Under the pieces are notes generated by a model. The model worked only from the letters and a program-made list of their open reading frames with translations, was not told the origin of the DNA and did no database searches. A stretch of DNA of 64,000 nt from Siphonodentalium dalli. Its lineage: Eukaryota > Mollusca > Scaphopoda > Gadilida > Siphonodentaliidae. Where the stretch lies: NCBI GenBank assembly GCA_032622095.1, contig CP136061.1, positions 136,675,587 through 136,739,586 on the forward strand, given 5' to 3'. Below, piece by piece: positions 1 to 12,015 of the stretch (positions are counted from its first letter, which is position 1; the number at the start of each line of letters is the position of its first letter). The translations under genes and the position numbers were made by a program.

Positions 1-171
1 ATAACTTGAACATCATATGCCAAGTTAATTTTATAATGTGCAATAGATTTTATATATTATATTTTGTCCTGCAAGGTCAGTGCACTATTTAATTTTATCA
101 TTTTCAGCTTTGTTGTTTCCAGATACCTTTCTTATGTTACAAATTTAAAGTAATTTCACTGGACATGTATT

Positions 172-353
172 TTAACCCATTCAGTGCCAAGTCCGATTTT
201 TGTATCAACCCATATTTCCTTGATCATTTTTCAAATTTATTGATTATAATAATGTGATACATTAATATCACATTATTATAATCAATAAATTTGAAAAATG
301 ATCAAGAAAATATGGGTTGATACAAAAATCGGACTCGGCACTGAAAGTGTTAA
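172..353. mobile_element. TTAA-flanked palindromic MITE (CCCATTCAGTGCC type)
   Basis: A near-perfect palindrome (176-349) flanked by TTAA at 172-175 and 350-353. The arms run from AACCCATTCAGTGCCAAG to CTCGGCACTGAAAGTG and meet near 263. TTAA target duplications are typical of piggyBac and Kolobok elements. A shorter relative is at 39572-39685. Confidence 0.85.
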
Positions 354-681
354 ATATCATGATAAGTATAGAATGTATACTTGTAAGCAGTTACTTAAAA
401 CATGCACAAGGTGCAAGGAAGTTGCGAGAGAGTCTTTTTTCACTTGACTGGCAATAGTAAGCTTCTTCCATCACCCAACTTTGTCAATGGCCTGTGATTG
501 TTTCGTATACTCTCTCGCTGCTGATTGGTCAGCAATCTTAAGTGTTACATTCTATAGTAAGGCCAAAATAAAATATATGCGTGTTTCCAGTAACCCGCTC
601 TCCCCAATCTCAAATAGAGCAGCCAAAACAATTTTTCTTGAAATTGCCCTTTTTCATCACTGAACATTTTTTTCATCGTTG

Positions 682-1208
682 TTAAAGATACGGGCGGCGT
701 TGGCGGTGGGTATGCTGTTAAAATATTCACCTCCGTCAAAAACCGCCATAAACAGAAAGAATAGTAAAATATAGACAGACTTTGTTCTTATACCAATCAG
801 AAATATGGTATAAACAGTATGTTATTGTCCATTTTTATCCTTTGTTATGTAAACAAAAGCAAAAAAACGTTACATTTCCTGGCTTTTGTTTAGATCCGGA
901 TATGCTAAACAAAAGCGCTTTATTTGTTAATGTTTTCCTGATAAGGAAATAATAAAGAGCGTTTATATAATTTGTGTGTGATTAACCAATAGAATTGCGC
1001 TGTGTTATGTAAACAGAAGCACAACTTCTGTAACACGAGCAGGCTCTTGTTTACGTACACCATCATAGGTCTTGACGACAATATACTATTTACGCGCTGA
1101 TTATGTTTGGCATATGAACAAAACTATATATCTTTTAATATTCCTTCTGTTGATGGCGATTTGAACAAATATGAATATTTCTGCAACGAACGCCGCCCGT
1201 GCCTTTAA
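682..1208. mobile_element. TTAA-flanked non-autonomous element (AGATACGGGCGGCG type)
   Basis: The element at 686-1204 begins AGATACGGGCGGCGTT and ends AACGCCGCCCGTGCCT, imperfect inverted repeats flanked by TTAA on both sides. A direct copy of about 510 bp lies at 7484-7997. No open frame of note is present. Confidence 0.8.
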
Positions 1209-1274
1209 TCTGGACATAAAATTGTACATTTCCATTTAAAATTTAAACCCTCATGTTCTATGTTTTATTATATA

Positions 1275-1382
1275 CAGTAATGCTCTAAGTAATCGACTCC
1301 TTAACCACAGCAGAATTATGGGTAACTTTTCAGGATTTAGTCAGAAATATTTCTTGTTGCCATTCATCGGAAAGCATTACTG
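1275..1382. mobile_element. TA-flanked foldback MITE, short form (CAGTAATGC family)
   Basis: Starts CAGTAATGCTCTAAGTAATC and ends AAAGCATTACTG, flanked by TA on each side. It keeps the left arm of the palindrome and only the terminus of the right arm. TA target sites and CAG termini fit Tc1/mariner-type MITEs. Confidence 0.8.
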
Positions 1383-1744
1383 TATGTATTTCATTTAAAT
1401 GGATACATTGTTGAATTTCTGAGTTCAAGTGGCTCATTATTCCAGTTAGCAAGGTATTTTGCAAGGTATTTTCCAAAATAAAAATAAAATGAAAATCCAC
1501 CCGACACCCCAAATTATTTTGGACCCATTACCAGAAACACGTATTCATTGTATTTTGGTTTAAGTCATTCACGAAAGAATGAAACCATCGTCTACGCAAC
1601 TCATATTTGAGTTTTTATGACCAAACACTGTATCTTTGATGTTCATATTGTGATCAAACAGTTTTAATGAAGATCTATCAGACAATCCAAAAAAGTTCCA
1701 TGTACATGTATTGATATGGTATTTACTGAATTGAGGTGTTATCA

Positions 1745-2240
1745 CTTTAAAGTGCCTCAAGCAAGCCTGAGTTAGTGTGCCTGTCATTTGCAGAATGAGG
1801 TCCACAGAGGGTGAATTTAGTGACACTATCCCACATAGTGGGCTAGCATCACCTAATTCACCCTCTGGCGACCTCATTCTGCATGGACTCATCTGCTATG
1901 GGAGATATAGACTCAGATTGAAGTTCCCAAATGGTGAATATTGTGATGTACACCCATTGGGAACCTCGATTATGCAATGTGTCATTTGCCAATTTGAGGA
2001 TATAGAGAAACTAAACTAAAAAAGAAATAGAATCTATGTGAAGAAGTTTCTATGGAAATATTATAATAAAGAAACTTTCCAGAGAAGATGAGGCCTAAGC
2101 AGAATGAGGTCCCCAGGGGGGGGGTGAATTTAGTTATGCTAGCCTGCTGTGCAGGATAGTGTCACTAAATTCACCATCTGGGGACCTTATTCTGCAAATG
2201 ACAGGCACTAAACTCAGGCTTGGCCTCAAGGTGTTTGTGG
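1745..2240. repeat. Compound inverted repeat
   Basis: GCCTGTCATTTGCAGAATGA near 1780 recurs inverted near 2195-2210, with flanking AAGCCTGAGTT also inverted. Each half contains its own hairpin around GTGAATTTAGTGACACTATC. It is a foldback element of unknown class with no clear target duplication. Confidence 0.6.
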
Positions 2241-3354
2241 TGGGTACAGCTGAAACTTTATAGCAGTTTGTTATACCATTATTTCCAAGAAGATTGGGGA
2301 AACAAATTATCAAATTGTCCTTACTTTCATAAGTTTCATTATCAATACTCCTCCACTGACTAGATTCCACATGTTGAAAACAATGTAAATATTTATTGTA
2401 ACAGTGCAGTTATGTTATCTAATGAAAAATAACTCTAAAATATAGACAGCATTCATTACCGCCACTTGGCGTTGCAAATTTCCTCAATAACTTATTTGAG
2501 CAGCAATGGCTGCACTCGAGTCTCTCTACATTATTTTCTTGGAATTAACATCAAAAGAAAACATTACTTGTAAAACCTTGCATAAATTTACTGGAAAATA
2601 CTTTAAAGAGTAAATTTTATCACTTTGAGAAGCATATTTAATATACGCTGATACTCAAAATGATTATTTCATTGGCGGTATCTCAGTACATTTCTATTCA
2701 CCTAGCGGATACCTGGAGGCCTTTAAGCATTGTGACAGATTTTTTTTTTTTTACTAGTAAGTACATGTATACAATGTGCCATTTGTAAAATGATTTGCTC
2801 ATCTCCTCACACTTAGGTTAGAGCTCAATGACAATGCTATCCCATACATGTATACACCATGTCAATGTGTTGTTTTACCTCATAGGTTGAAGAGCTACAA
2901 GACAATATGTGATAGGATATAGATTTTTTATATTTATTATGTATTTAGTTTGCTTCAATTGAAACAGCTGTATTTGAATACTGTAGCTGTTTCAACGATT
3001 TAGTAAACATCTATCAGTACCTGTGGTTCATGTTTGCGTGATATTATTAGTTGCCCCGTGTCTGTTCATATAGTATGGGTTTTAAGATGCCCAAAGCCAG
3101 CTGTATGATTTTGCTGGCTTCGCGTATGTAAATACCCGTTCTGTGTGACCCTACACGGGGTAACAAATTTATCTATTGACTTTCCGTTCATGATAACACT
3201 TAACTGTCAAATTTTGACATCATACTTTGTCCCTACCCAAAAAGTCAGTTGAGCCAACGAGGATCCTACATGATACAGAATATTTCTGTGGGTTGTAATT
3301 TCAGGAACGGCGCTTCCACATTATACAGGAAATTTTTCAGTGGTTCAGTTGAAA
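2241..3354. other. No gene seen; short inverted-repeat element at 3051-3168
   Basis: AT-rich, without a supported coding region. A small hairpin (GAAACAGCTGT with ACAGCTGTTTC-like arms) lies at 2960-2995. At 3051-3168, TTGCCCCGTGT and ACACGGGGTAA form terminal inverted repeats around an inner AAGCCAGC/GCTGGCTT stem, which looks like a small MITE. Confidence 0.4.
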
Positions 3355-3356
3355 TA

Positions 3357-3569
3357 CAGTATTGCTCTAAATAATCGACTCCTTAACCACAGCAGAATTA
3401 TGGGTAATTTTTCAGGATTTATTCGGAAATATGGCTTGTTTCCATTCATCGGAATGCTCTCACTGAGAGCTTTCCGATGAATGGCAACATGCCATATTTC
3501 CGATTAAATCCTGAAAATTTACCCATAATTCTGCTGTGGTTAAGGAGCTGATTATTTAGGGCATTACTG
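3357..3569. mobile_element. TA-flanked foldback MITE, full palindrome
   Basis: Two arms of about 105 bp form a near-perfect palindrome, CAGTATTGCTCTAAATAATC to GGGCATTACTG, flanked by TA. The centre is GCTCTCACTGAGAGC. Confidence 0.9.
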
Positions 3570-3758
3570 TATCATAGGTTTCATTGAAGGTGGCTCTTGT
3601 GTCATGTATCGATCCATCTGTCATACAGTAATGCATACTAGTCAATAGATAAAGCAAAATACAGGAGATAAAATGCTCAGTCAAAAATATTTGTTATCTC
3701 CCAAGATAATTCAGACCACTTGTGTTGACGATGTTCTTGAATAGATCAAATGTTTTAA

Positions 3759-3970
3759 CCCTTCTATGACTGGAGCTTCCTGAAATTTCGCGAAAACCCT
3801 TTGCCAATGCAATGGAGCCTCGCATATATAAGAGAATACATTGGCCTAACAATATTTACCTTAACCTTGTAAGCCAGTGCATTCTCTTATGTATGCGAGG
3901 CTCCCTATGGGATACATATGTAAGAGAATGCATTTGCATAGGGTCTTTTATGCTGCACCATGAAAGTGTT
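3759..3970. mobile_element. TTAA-type hairpin MITE (CCCTTYTATGACTGGAGC family)
   Basis: Follows TTAA at 3755-3758. It contains several short stems built from ATTCTCTTATATATGCGAGG and its complement. The right end is decayed (CATGAAAGTGTTAGA). Five other copies or relatives are in the window. Confidence 0.75.
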
Positions 3971-4375
3971 AGATTCAAGAGAAGTGAAGAGATATATTGT
4001 TGCCTTACAGTCAAAAACACGTTAGTCAGTTGCAAAATGGGATTTACACAAGCAAATACATTCCTACCACAGCTTCAGCTTGCGTCAAATAGACCCGCAC
4101 CTCTCACTTGATCAGAACCTTGTTTTTTTTATCCCTAACAAGTCATTATACTTTGACTTTCTTGTTGATCTACGATGAAAAACTAGCGAGATGTGTAATT
4201 TTTATACTAAAACGTCTTTATCTTGATAACAAATTCAACAAATATACATGTAACAATATTCTGCATGATTACTCGTAGTATATTAAATTATTTCAGCTAG
4301 GGATCAAGCTATATGTTCTCAAAGGGTGTCTTTTGCCTCTATTCAGACACTAGTATATATATAAACAAAAGCCCG

Positions 4376-4611
4376 TTAACCCTTCTATGACTGGACCTAT
4401 CTGAAATTGAGCGAAAACTCTGGGCCACTGCATATGGAGCCTCGCATAAGTAAGAGAATACATTGGCCTAACCATATTTATCTTGACCTTGTAAGCCAGT
4501 GAATTCTCTTATATATGCGAGGCTCCCTATTGGGGACTCGCATATATAAGAGAATGCACTGGCACATGTCTTGATGCTGCACCAGCGCAGCTCCCGTCAA
4601 GAAAAGGTTAA
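4376..4611. mobile_element. TTAA-flanked hairpin MITE (CCCTTYTATGACTGGAGC family)
   Basis: TTAA at 4376-4379 and 4608-4611 enclose 228 bp beginning CCCTTCTATGACTGGA and ending in the complement CCGTCAAGAAAAGG. Internal stems repeat the CTCTTATATATGCGAGGC motif. Confidence 0.85.
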
Positions 4612-4854
4612 AATAAATAAGTTGTTGGTCTCTCCTGAAAAATGACCAAAATCATGTTATGTCCTTTTGATTGTAAGGTGACCATATATTATATAAACCC
4701 ATGTATTATATAAACCAAGTCATGATGTATTTTCCAGTTATTAGACTCAATATATGAGCTCAATTCTGATTTACTTTACACAAAGGACTACTACCTTTAG
4801 GTGGGTCAGGTCATATTAAAGTGACTCAGTGCACTCATAGTGGGTAAAAATGTA

Positions 4855-4966
4855 CAGTAATGCCATAAATAATCGATTCCTTAACCACAGCAGAATTATG
4901 GGTAATTTTTCAGGATTTAGTCGGAAATATGGCTTGTTGTCATTCAACGGAAAGCTCTCAGTACTG
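4855..4966. mobile_element. TA-flanked foldback MITE, one-armed copy
   Basis: Begins CAGTAATGCCATAAATAATC with TA before it and ends CAGTACTG with TA after it. It keeps one arm plus the far terminus and interrupts the left inverted repeat of the surrounding TTAA element. Confidence 0.8.
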
Positions 4967-5040
4967 TACAAATGTTTGTAAAACAACTATCATCAACAAG
5001 TACATGGAAAAATAGATTAACTTTGTTCTTATCTTCATTA

Positions 5041-5269
5041 TCCTTTCATGACTGGAGATTCCTGAATTTTTGCGAAAACCCTGTGCCAATGAATTGTCTT
5101 ATATATGCGATGGCTTGCATATATATGAGAATGCATTGACATAACAATATTTACCTTGATCTTGTAAGCCAGTGCATTCTCGTACATATGCAAGTCTCCC
5201 TAGAAGAGAATGTTCTGGCACATGGCATTTAATGCTGCACCAGTGCAGCTCCCATCATGAAAGTGTTAA
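5041..5269. mobile_element. TTAA-type hairpin MITE nested in a larger TTAA element
   Basis: TCCTTTCATGACTGGAG to CCATCATGAAAGTG, with TTAA intact only on the right (5266-5269) and TTAT on the left. About 225 bp with the shared ATGCGA/ATGCAAG stems. Confidence 0.75.
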
Positions 5270-6034
5270 TAACTATCAAATAATGAGATTTGACATTTCA
5301 AACCCATTGTTATGTTAACATTACCGTTACTTTTGGAGTTAACAATAAAAGTCCAATTAGTCGATACCAAAGTTTAATCAAAACTTGATGGTAAATATTG
5401 GAGAAAAGAAGAAAATATATTCTTAATATCTTATTCTGACTAAAATAGTTAATCTTACTATACGATTAGGAATGTTTGTTGACAAATCACTGTAACAGTT
5501 ATGTTTTACATAACAATGGTTTCAACATGAGAAACCTTCTATTGCTATGGTTGGCGTCCGCAACAGTCTACAGGTCACATCTCTAATTTGATCATCGCCA
5601 AGCTTCATATGAATCTTCAGGGTGACCTCTAGATGGGAGCCATCAAATTTTTCCGAAATTCATTAAAAAACATGGCTGCCAGCAGGCTTCTTGGATTACA
5701 AATTCAAATCCATTGGTACACCATGCAGCCCACATTTATTGGAGAATTGTTTTGACAATTTACAGGCATGTTTAGGATCACCTCTAGATGGGAGCTATTG
5801 AATTTGAACAGTTTTCAATGAAAAATATATCAGCAATGAAATAAGAACAAAGTTTATCTATTTCTCTGCATTCTTCTTAGTTGTGATGTTTTACAAACCT
5901 ATATTTTTTGCACTTTTACCCACTGCAAATGTGTTGGGTCCCTTTAATGATGCAAAAGATAATTTAATAGTAGTCAAGTTAGAAGCAATTCAGCAGTAAT
6001 ATCTATTTGTTAACATGTGCCTGGTGCCCTTTGA

Positions 6035-6515
6035 TTAACCCTTTCTGTACTAAATGGATTCTCCCATTCAGTTATAAAAGTATACATTGAATTGGTCTAT
6101 TATTAATCTGGAGGGGTGTTCAGAAAATATATGCAGAAGACAGACAGACGAATTTATAGTACATGTGCGGAATATGTCTTATTCATTGGTTGGAACTGTT
6201 TAGAAAATAAGTTCAACCAACAGCATAGTTTGTTGAACTTTTTATCTGAACATTTCCTAAGTGAGCTACAGTAATGCTCTAAATAATCGACTCCTTAACC
6301 AGAGCAGAATTATGCAAAACTTTTCAGGATTTAGTCGGAAATATGGCTTGTTGCCATTCATCGGAAAGCTCTCACAGAGCTTTCCGATGAATGGCAACAA
6401 GCCATATTTCCGACTAAATCCTAAAAAGTTACCCATAATTCTGCTCTGGTTAAGGAGTCGATTATTTAGAGCATTACTGTACTCGTCAATGAGTATTTAG
6501 TAAAGAAAGGGTTAA
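6035..6515. mobile_element. TTAA-flanked element (CCCTTTCTGTACTAAATGG family) carrying a nested MITE
   Basis: TTAA at 6035-6038 and 6512-6515; ends CCCTTTCTGTACTAAATGG and TTTAGTAAAGAAAGGG. The second copy at 40631-40860 lacks the 6269-6479 foldback MITE and so serves as a related empty site. Confidence 0.85.
6269..6479. mobile_element. TA-flanked foldback MITE, full palindrome
   Basis: CAGTAATGCTCTAAATAATC to GAGCATTACTG with TA on both sides. The arms are almost identical over about 105 bp, so this looks like a young copy. An open frame across it is only a by-product of the palindrome. Confidence 0.92.
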
Positions 6516-6938
6516 AATTTATTGTTATGAATCAAGTTGTTATTGTATGTTTGTCTACAAGTTAAGTCATACAGAATGTGTTCAGATTTTATTATGTGTA
6601 TATACCAGCATCTTCCCGTTTTATTATGAGTTAATTTGTTTTATATGTAATGATCCCAGTCTGGATATTATAAAATTATACTGTACTTTTTGCCCAATGG
6701 TTTGTTTTTTTATAATTTATTTGTGTAATAACCCAGTGGTTCGGTTACCTCAGGATGTTGTGACAAACGGGTGGGAGGGGGTGTCTCACCCCTCACATAT
6801 TGGGGAAAACTATGTTCAAAAATTGAAAGGTTTATGCCTGCATGGCGCTACATTATTTGGAAATTTAAGCCCAGACATAGGTTGAATTTGTTCTGGTAGC
6901 TTGCTATCACAACCATAATTACCGTGAAATTTGTTGTG

Positions 6939-7328
6939 TTAACCCTTTACCCAACAGAAGGGCCCTGTGCCAATGCATTCTCTTATATATGCGAGTCGAC
7001 CATAGGTCGCCTCGCATATATAAGTGAATGCATTGGCTTAACACATTAAAAATTAAAAAATTGTTAAAGAATGTAAGAAAAAATGGTAAAAAGTGTTAAA
7101 AAAAGATTTTTTTTAGGCCAATGCATTCTCTTATATATGCGAGGCGACCTATGGTCGACTCGCATATTTAAGAGAATACATTGGCACAGGGCATAACTGT
7201 AACTATCGCAATGTGGTCAAGGAGCCGTTTCCAATGATATCCATATTTGTATGGTTCTATTGAGACAGACCGAAGATATTTTAGGCTGTTGAAGCTTTAA
7301 TTGGCCGGTTTGTTGGGAAAAGGGTTAA
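6939..7328. mobile_element. TTAA-flanked element with two CTCTTATATATGCGAG hairpins
   Basis: TTAA at 6939-6942 and 7325-7328; termini CCCTTTACCCAACAGAAGG and TTTGTTGGGAAAAGGG. It holds two separate hairpins (6968-7033 and 7120-7185) sharing stems with the CCCTTYTATGAC family. Confidence 0.8.
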
Positions 7329-7483
7329 GACCGAAAGTCAAATATTTACAGAGTCCTAACTTTGGTCAGAGTAATGGCAATCAGTTGGAAATGTTCAGTA
7401 AACTACATGGGTTCATGCCAAGTTTGCTGAATTTGCATTGCCTCATAGGTCTTATCTTGTGACCAGCACCGTATTGTATTTAA

Positions 7484-7997
7484 AGATACGGGCGGCGTTG
7501 GCGTGGGTATGCTGTTAAAATATTCACCTCCGTCAATAACCGCCATAAACAGAAAGAATAGTAAAATATGGACAAGACTTTGTTCTTATACCATTCAGAA
7601 ATATGGCATAAACAGTATGTTATTGTCCATTGTTTTCCCTTTGTTATGTAAACAAAAGCAAAAAACGTTAACGTTTCCTGGCTTTTGTTTAGATCCGGAT
7701 ATGGTAAACATAAAGAGCGTTATTTGTTACTGTTTTCCTGATATGGAAATAAAAAAGAGCTTTTATATCATTTTTGTGTGATTAACCAATATAATTGCGC
7801 TGTGTTATGTAAACAGAAGCACAACTTCTGTAACACGAACAGGCTCTTGTTTACGTACACCATCATAGGTCTTGACGACAATATACTATTTACGCGCTGA
7901 TTATGTTTGGCATATGAACAAAACTATATATATTTTAATATTCCTTCTGTTGGTGGCGATTTGAACAAATATGAATATTTCTGCAACGAACGCCGGC
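7484..7997. mobile_element. Second copy of the AGATACGGGCGGCG element
   Basis: Preceded by TTAA (7480-7483) and about 510 bp long, collinear with 686-1204. The right end (AACGCCGGCCGGCC) abuts a satellite fragment and has lost its TTAA. Confidence 0.8.
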
Positions 7998-7999
7998 CG

Positions 8000-8410
8000 G
8001 CCAAAAATTTGCAAAGCAAATTCTAGTATAAAACGTGCCTCTATTTTAGACACAGTTCAAGCATAAAATCTGACCAGCACAGCATCATCGACCAGATTGG
8101 ACATAACAATTGCCAATCTCACTGCCAATCTATAAATAAATAAAAGGCCGTCCGGCCACAGTGTCCCCCGAAAAAGTAGCTTCATTGGGGGCATCAGCTT
8201 TTCTGAAAAAATAACAAGGACCCTAAATCCGAAGCAACCAGACAAAAATGGGGGGATCGTATCCATATTCGAACTTGATCTGTATTTCGAGCTGAAAAAC
8301 TCATATACCAAATTTGATTCAGATATAATCACACAAACTAAAGTTATCATCCGGAAACCAGAAATTGACAGGATTCTAAGTCGTAAAAGGGCCATAACTC
8401 TCACATGTAT
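8000..8410 (-). repeat. Satellite-like repeat fragment (CCGGATGATAACTTTAG family)
   Basis: On the minus strand this matches the repeat units at 62300-63600: the block GGATGATAACTTTAG, a stretch like CAAATTTGGTATATGAG, and AGAGTTATGGCCC. It yields an open frame of 115 codons without known domain features, best read as repeat. Confidence 0.65.
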
Positions 8411-9000
8411 TCTGTAAACGCTCAGGTTAATAGGCTATCTTAAAATTTAATAATTTAAAAGTTAATAATTTGATATAAATTGAATTTATGACTGGAGCCA
8501 TAAATGGCGTCAATTAAATTACGAATTTGCGTAATCAAATAAAGTAAATGAGGGATACTGGCTTGTTAAACCGATCGCACACACGATCGCTTAAAATATT
8601 ATGATGATACGGGGAGAACACTCAAGCCACTCACTGACTAGCGACGATACAATAACTTAAATGATTATATGGGACTAGTATGCCTATAATATAACTTTTA
8701 TTTGATTCATTTGGTTGAAAACTGTACAAAAATTACTCGACAACGACAATTTGTATTTTTGCATTCCGGTAAATTTGTCATCCGTAACACTACTTCGTAC
8801 TCAACAGACTTTCAAATAATGAAAAAAGTGTTATCTTATTCTCAGACTCGGAGACTATAGAAACCAACAACAACATTTGGCGTACAGTACCCCTTTAAAG
8901 AAATTTTTTTAAATGTTGAAAAGTCGAAAGGGTTAATAATTCCATAAAAAAATAATTTTTCCGTCATCTATATACATGTTGCACATCTGCAATATGTGGG
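8410..9000. other. Intergenic, nothing recognised
   Basis: AT-rich sequence with no coherent reading frame, no inverted repeat and no family member that I could match elsewhere in the window. Confidence 0.4.
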
Positions 9001-9690
9001 TAACAATACTCTGAAGTTTCAAATATCTACGATCAAATATGTGGGAGGAGTTGATTACACCATGAAGAAAATCATTGGATCAAACTCAAATTCGAACTTG
9101 ACCTGTATTTTTATATGAACGACCCACAAAAAAACAGAATTTCCAATTAAACAATCCAAACTTGAGTTATCATCTGGAAACCAAAGAAAAAACAAGAACA
9201 ATTTAATTTTCTAAGTCGAAAAGCCCATAACTCTGAGAAAAATCATAGGTTCAAACTCAAATTCGAACTTGACCTGTATTTTGATATCAATGACTCACAA
9301 AAAAAGGAATTTTGAATTGAACAGTCCAAACTTGAGTTATCATCCGGAAACCAAAGAAAAAAAGAAGAAAATTGAATTTTCTAAGTCGAAAAAAGTCCAT
9401 AACTCAAGGAAAAATCATCGGATCAAACTCAAATTCGAATTCAACCTGTATCTTGATATGACTGATCCACATAAAAACGGTATTTGCAATTAAAGGATCC
9501 AAACTTGAGATATCATCCGGAAACCGAAAAAGTGTGAAATTTTATAAGTAAAAAAAAAAGTTGAAAAAAGGGAAATAACTCCATAAAAGAACATCGAATC
9601 AAACACAGAATTGCAGAGAACCTGTGTTCTTGGTTGAGACACCTACATACCAAGTTTCAATCAAATCGGATGATCATTACTGCGCATGTA
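9000..9690 (-). repeat. Tandem satellite array, about 170-bp period
   Basis: About three to four units, each containing TCAAACTCAAATTCGAACTT, a TTGAGTTATCATCCGGAAAC block and TCTAAGTCGAAAA. They are the complement of the 62300-63600 units. Confidence 0.75.
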
Positions 9691-10900
9691 CGACTTAAAT
9701 TAATCAGTTTATGATGTTTAATACTTGGATGGCAATTCTCTGATTGTGCCTGTGTTGTGAATTTAATAGATGCCACAATTAACTCGGCATCCATCGGTAT
9801 ATCGATATATCGGCGCTGAACGGATATATGTGTTTCTTTGCTGTAGCAGTTACATCAGTAATATATTCACTAGAATATATACGGTACCGTATATATGAAA
9901 ATAGCCAACAAGGACCATGCCTGCAACATCACAAGGATAACCCACATGGTACATTCCAGATATTCAAGGAGGTGGTATAAATTGGTTTCTCTCGAGATAT
10001 GATTTCTTCAGAAGAATTTTCAACCAATGTTATACAAAACAGTTGCGTCAAGCAAGAGGCGTTCTTCGAATACATATATGAGAACACTGAATCCATTTCA
10101 TGCCACATCATGAAAATATCACCCGATACGGACCTACATTATACTATAGTAAAACAAATTTGTTAAGAAATATAACCTTCAGTATAGGCTAATATTGCAT
10201 GCAATTGCATGCCAATTAATCTGACGCTCTGGCATGCCAAAATTGCGTCACTTATATATATGTCCAACCAAACAACGTTAACAAGTAGGCCTAAACGTAC
10301 CCTGAGTTAGTCGGAAGGGTGATAACTCTATACATATACAACGTACCGTACTTTGACAAAATAACGGCGTTTTGTATGAAAGAATTTACAACACCACAAG
10401 TAATGTACTTTGGTCTGCATATATGTCAAATGCTCTTTTTTTCCTCAAATATATTGGTGTGAAGGAGAAGATCACTCGATCTTCTCGATCATCCCGGGCG
10501 CTTCGCGCCCAACCACTCTCATCCGGTCCTACTAAACAACGAACACAGGTCTATAAAAAGCGGAATAGAAGGGTGAAATTTGGTTTGTGGGTGCGTGTGG
10601 GTCCATTCTATGTGTATGTGGTGTTATTTCCAACTTTGATGACTTATTTTTCGAGTTATTAGCATTATTTGAATGCAAAGCTACGAAACAACGAACACAA
10701 GATTAGCCGTATTGCAAAGGTGTTAATAAAGGTGTTAATTAACTACCGCCTTCTCTATGGCTTATACTCTGTCTCTTTGTCACTGAGTTGTTTTGACTTA
10801 TTTATTTTGTCTAATTATGACTTCGTTTAACTCCCCTCATCCTTTATCTTGGCTTGGGACCAGCAGACTTAAGAGAAGTCAGGTGGATTAAAAAAAAAAA
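9691..10900. other. No gene seen
   Basis: No supported exon or repeat. Short palindromic AT runs occur around 9790-9900 (for example ATATCGATAT and ACGGTACCGT). The stretch at 10470-10520 is locally GC-rich but has no recognisable coding signal. Confidence 0.35.
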
Positions 10901-10904
10901 TTAT

Positions 10905-11085
10905 ATACACACACACACACAATATATATATATATATATATATACGGCTGCTTTCAACCTTAGGCAGACATGACCCTAGTACCAGCTATAGGCAGACATA
11001 TCTCCTCTCTCCTCAAATATCTCCTTTATTTCGTATATATATATATACCTATTTAATAACTTTAAAAATATATATATATAGGCCT
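10905..11085. repeat. AC/AT microsatellites
   Basis: A (CA)n run followed by (TA)n near 10905-10945, with further TA-rich runs around 11033-11082. Confidence 0.8.
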
Positions 11086-11297
11086 ACTAATTAAAACATT
11101 ATCGATATCATGCATAATGTTACTGGTACAATATAGTGATCACTCACTCCATCACATAAACCAAAGACATCCGTAAGGATAACCTATAAAATTATGCTTT
11201 CCTACGATGTATAAAAGTGTTCTTTCAGTCGATTTGAGATATTCAAAATACGCACCCGACTAGCTGGACGTCTTCCAGTTCCCCACACTGACCTTAA

Positions 11298-12015
11298 TCA
11301 CACGGAGGAACCGATCCCGGGAAAACGAGGATATCCCCGGAAAACAAGGATGGCCAACGCGGCAACAAGTAAAATTTGTGTTTTCCGTGGCGGTAAAATT
11401 GAGTTTTCGCCGCCAAAGTCCGTTTCTTAGGACAATGGAAGGGTACGTATCACCTATCATTGATTTATCTCAGTGAACTGGTTATTGTGAAGGGTGCTGG
11501 CAGTGGTTAAATGTCTGAGCAAACGATACACGCTGCTGTAATGGTGCCACCAACTGGATACCCTTGGCCAAAATACCGGCATTGTTGACAAAACATCCAT
11601 CATTTTTTCAAAAATATACACTTATCGGTGGGTGTGATTGAGCCGATTCGAAGCCAAACATCTCCCAAGCATTTCCACAAAATTTAAGTGCAAATGTCCC
11701 ACAAATAAGCATTTTATTGAGCATAACGTGAAGGTGGTGCAACGATTATTTGACAACGCGGGTGACGAGGAAGTGCCAACGCGGAACACAAGATACGAAT
11801 GTATTCAAATGTGATGTTCGAAAATAGGTCTGTGCAGCTATGTGGTACATATATCACTATTGTTGTTGATATATATGCCGTAAGATGCAAATCAAGTATC
11901 ATAGGATTATTCAGCTATGGAAATGTAGTAGTTATATAGCTATGTGGTATATACATATATATATATATACATGTACAACACGTGTACGCTTTGTCAATAA
12001 CCCCTATATATGCGA
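11298..12015. repeat. Left inverted arm of the TTAA element
   Basis: About 720 bp reappearing inverted at 14136-14839. The apparent open frames in the two arms are the same sequence seen twice and have no recognised domain. Confidence 0.85.

Larger units (their letters stand above)
4816..5947. mobile_element. TTAA-flanked element with about 100-bp terminal inverted repeats
   Basis: TTAA at 4816-4819 and 5944-5947 bound 1124 bp. The left end AGTGACTCAGTGC and right-end complement AGGGACCCAACAC continue as an imperfect inverted repeat of about 100 bp (AGTGGGTAAAA, TTTGTAAAACA). Two younger MITEs sit inside it: a CAGTAATGC copy at 4855-4966 within the left repeat, and a CCCTTTCATGAC copy at 5041-5265. 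Related to 36835-39370. Confidence 0.75.

Noticed and set aside
6261-6500. 79-codon frame at the foldback MITE
   Set aside because: It reads through both arms of a palindromic MITE and is a by-product of the symmetry.
3759-7185. Regularly repeated CTCTTATATATGCGAGG hairpins as a CRISPR-like array
   Set aside because: Spacing is irregular, copies are bounded by TTAA, and the genome is eukaryotic; these are MITE stems.
8057-8404. 115-codon minus-strand frame as a membrane protein gene
   Set aside because: Its translation recurs, altered, in the satellite units at 62495-63230, so it is repeat-derived.
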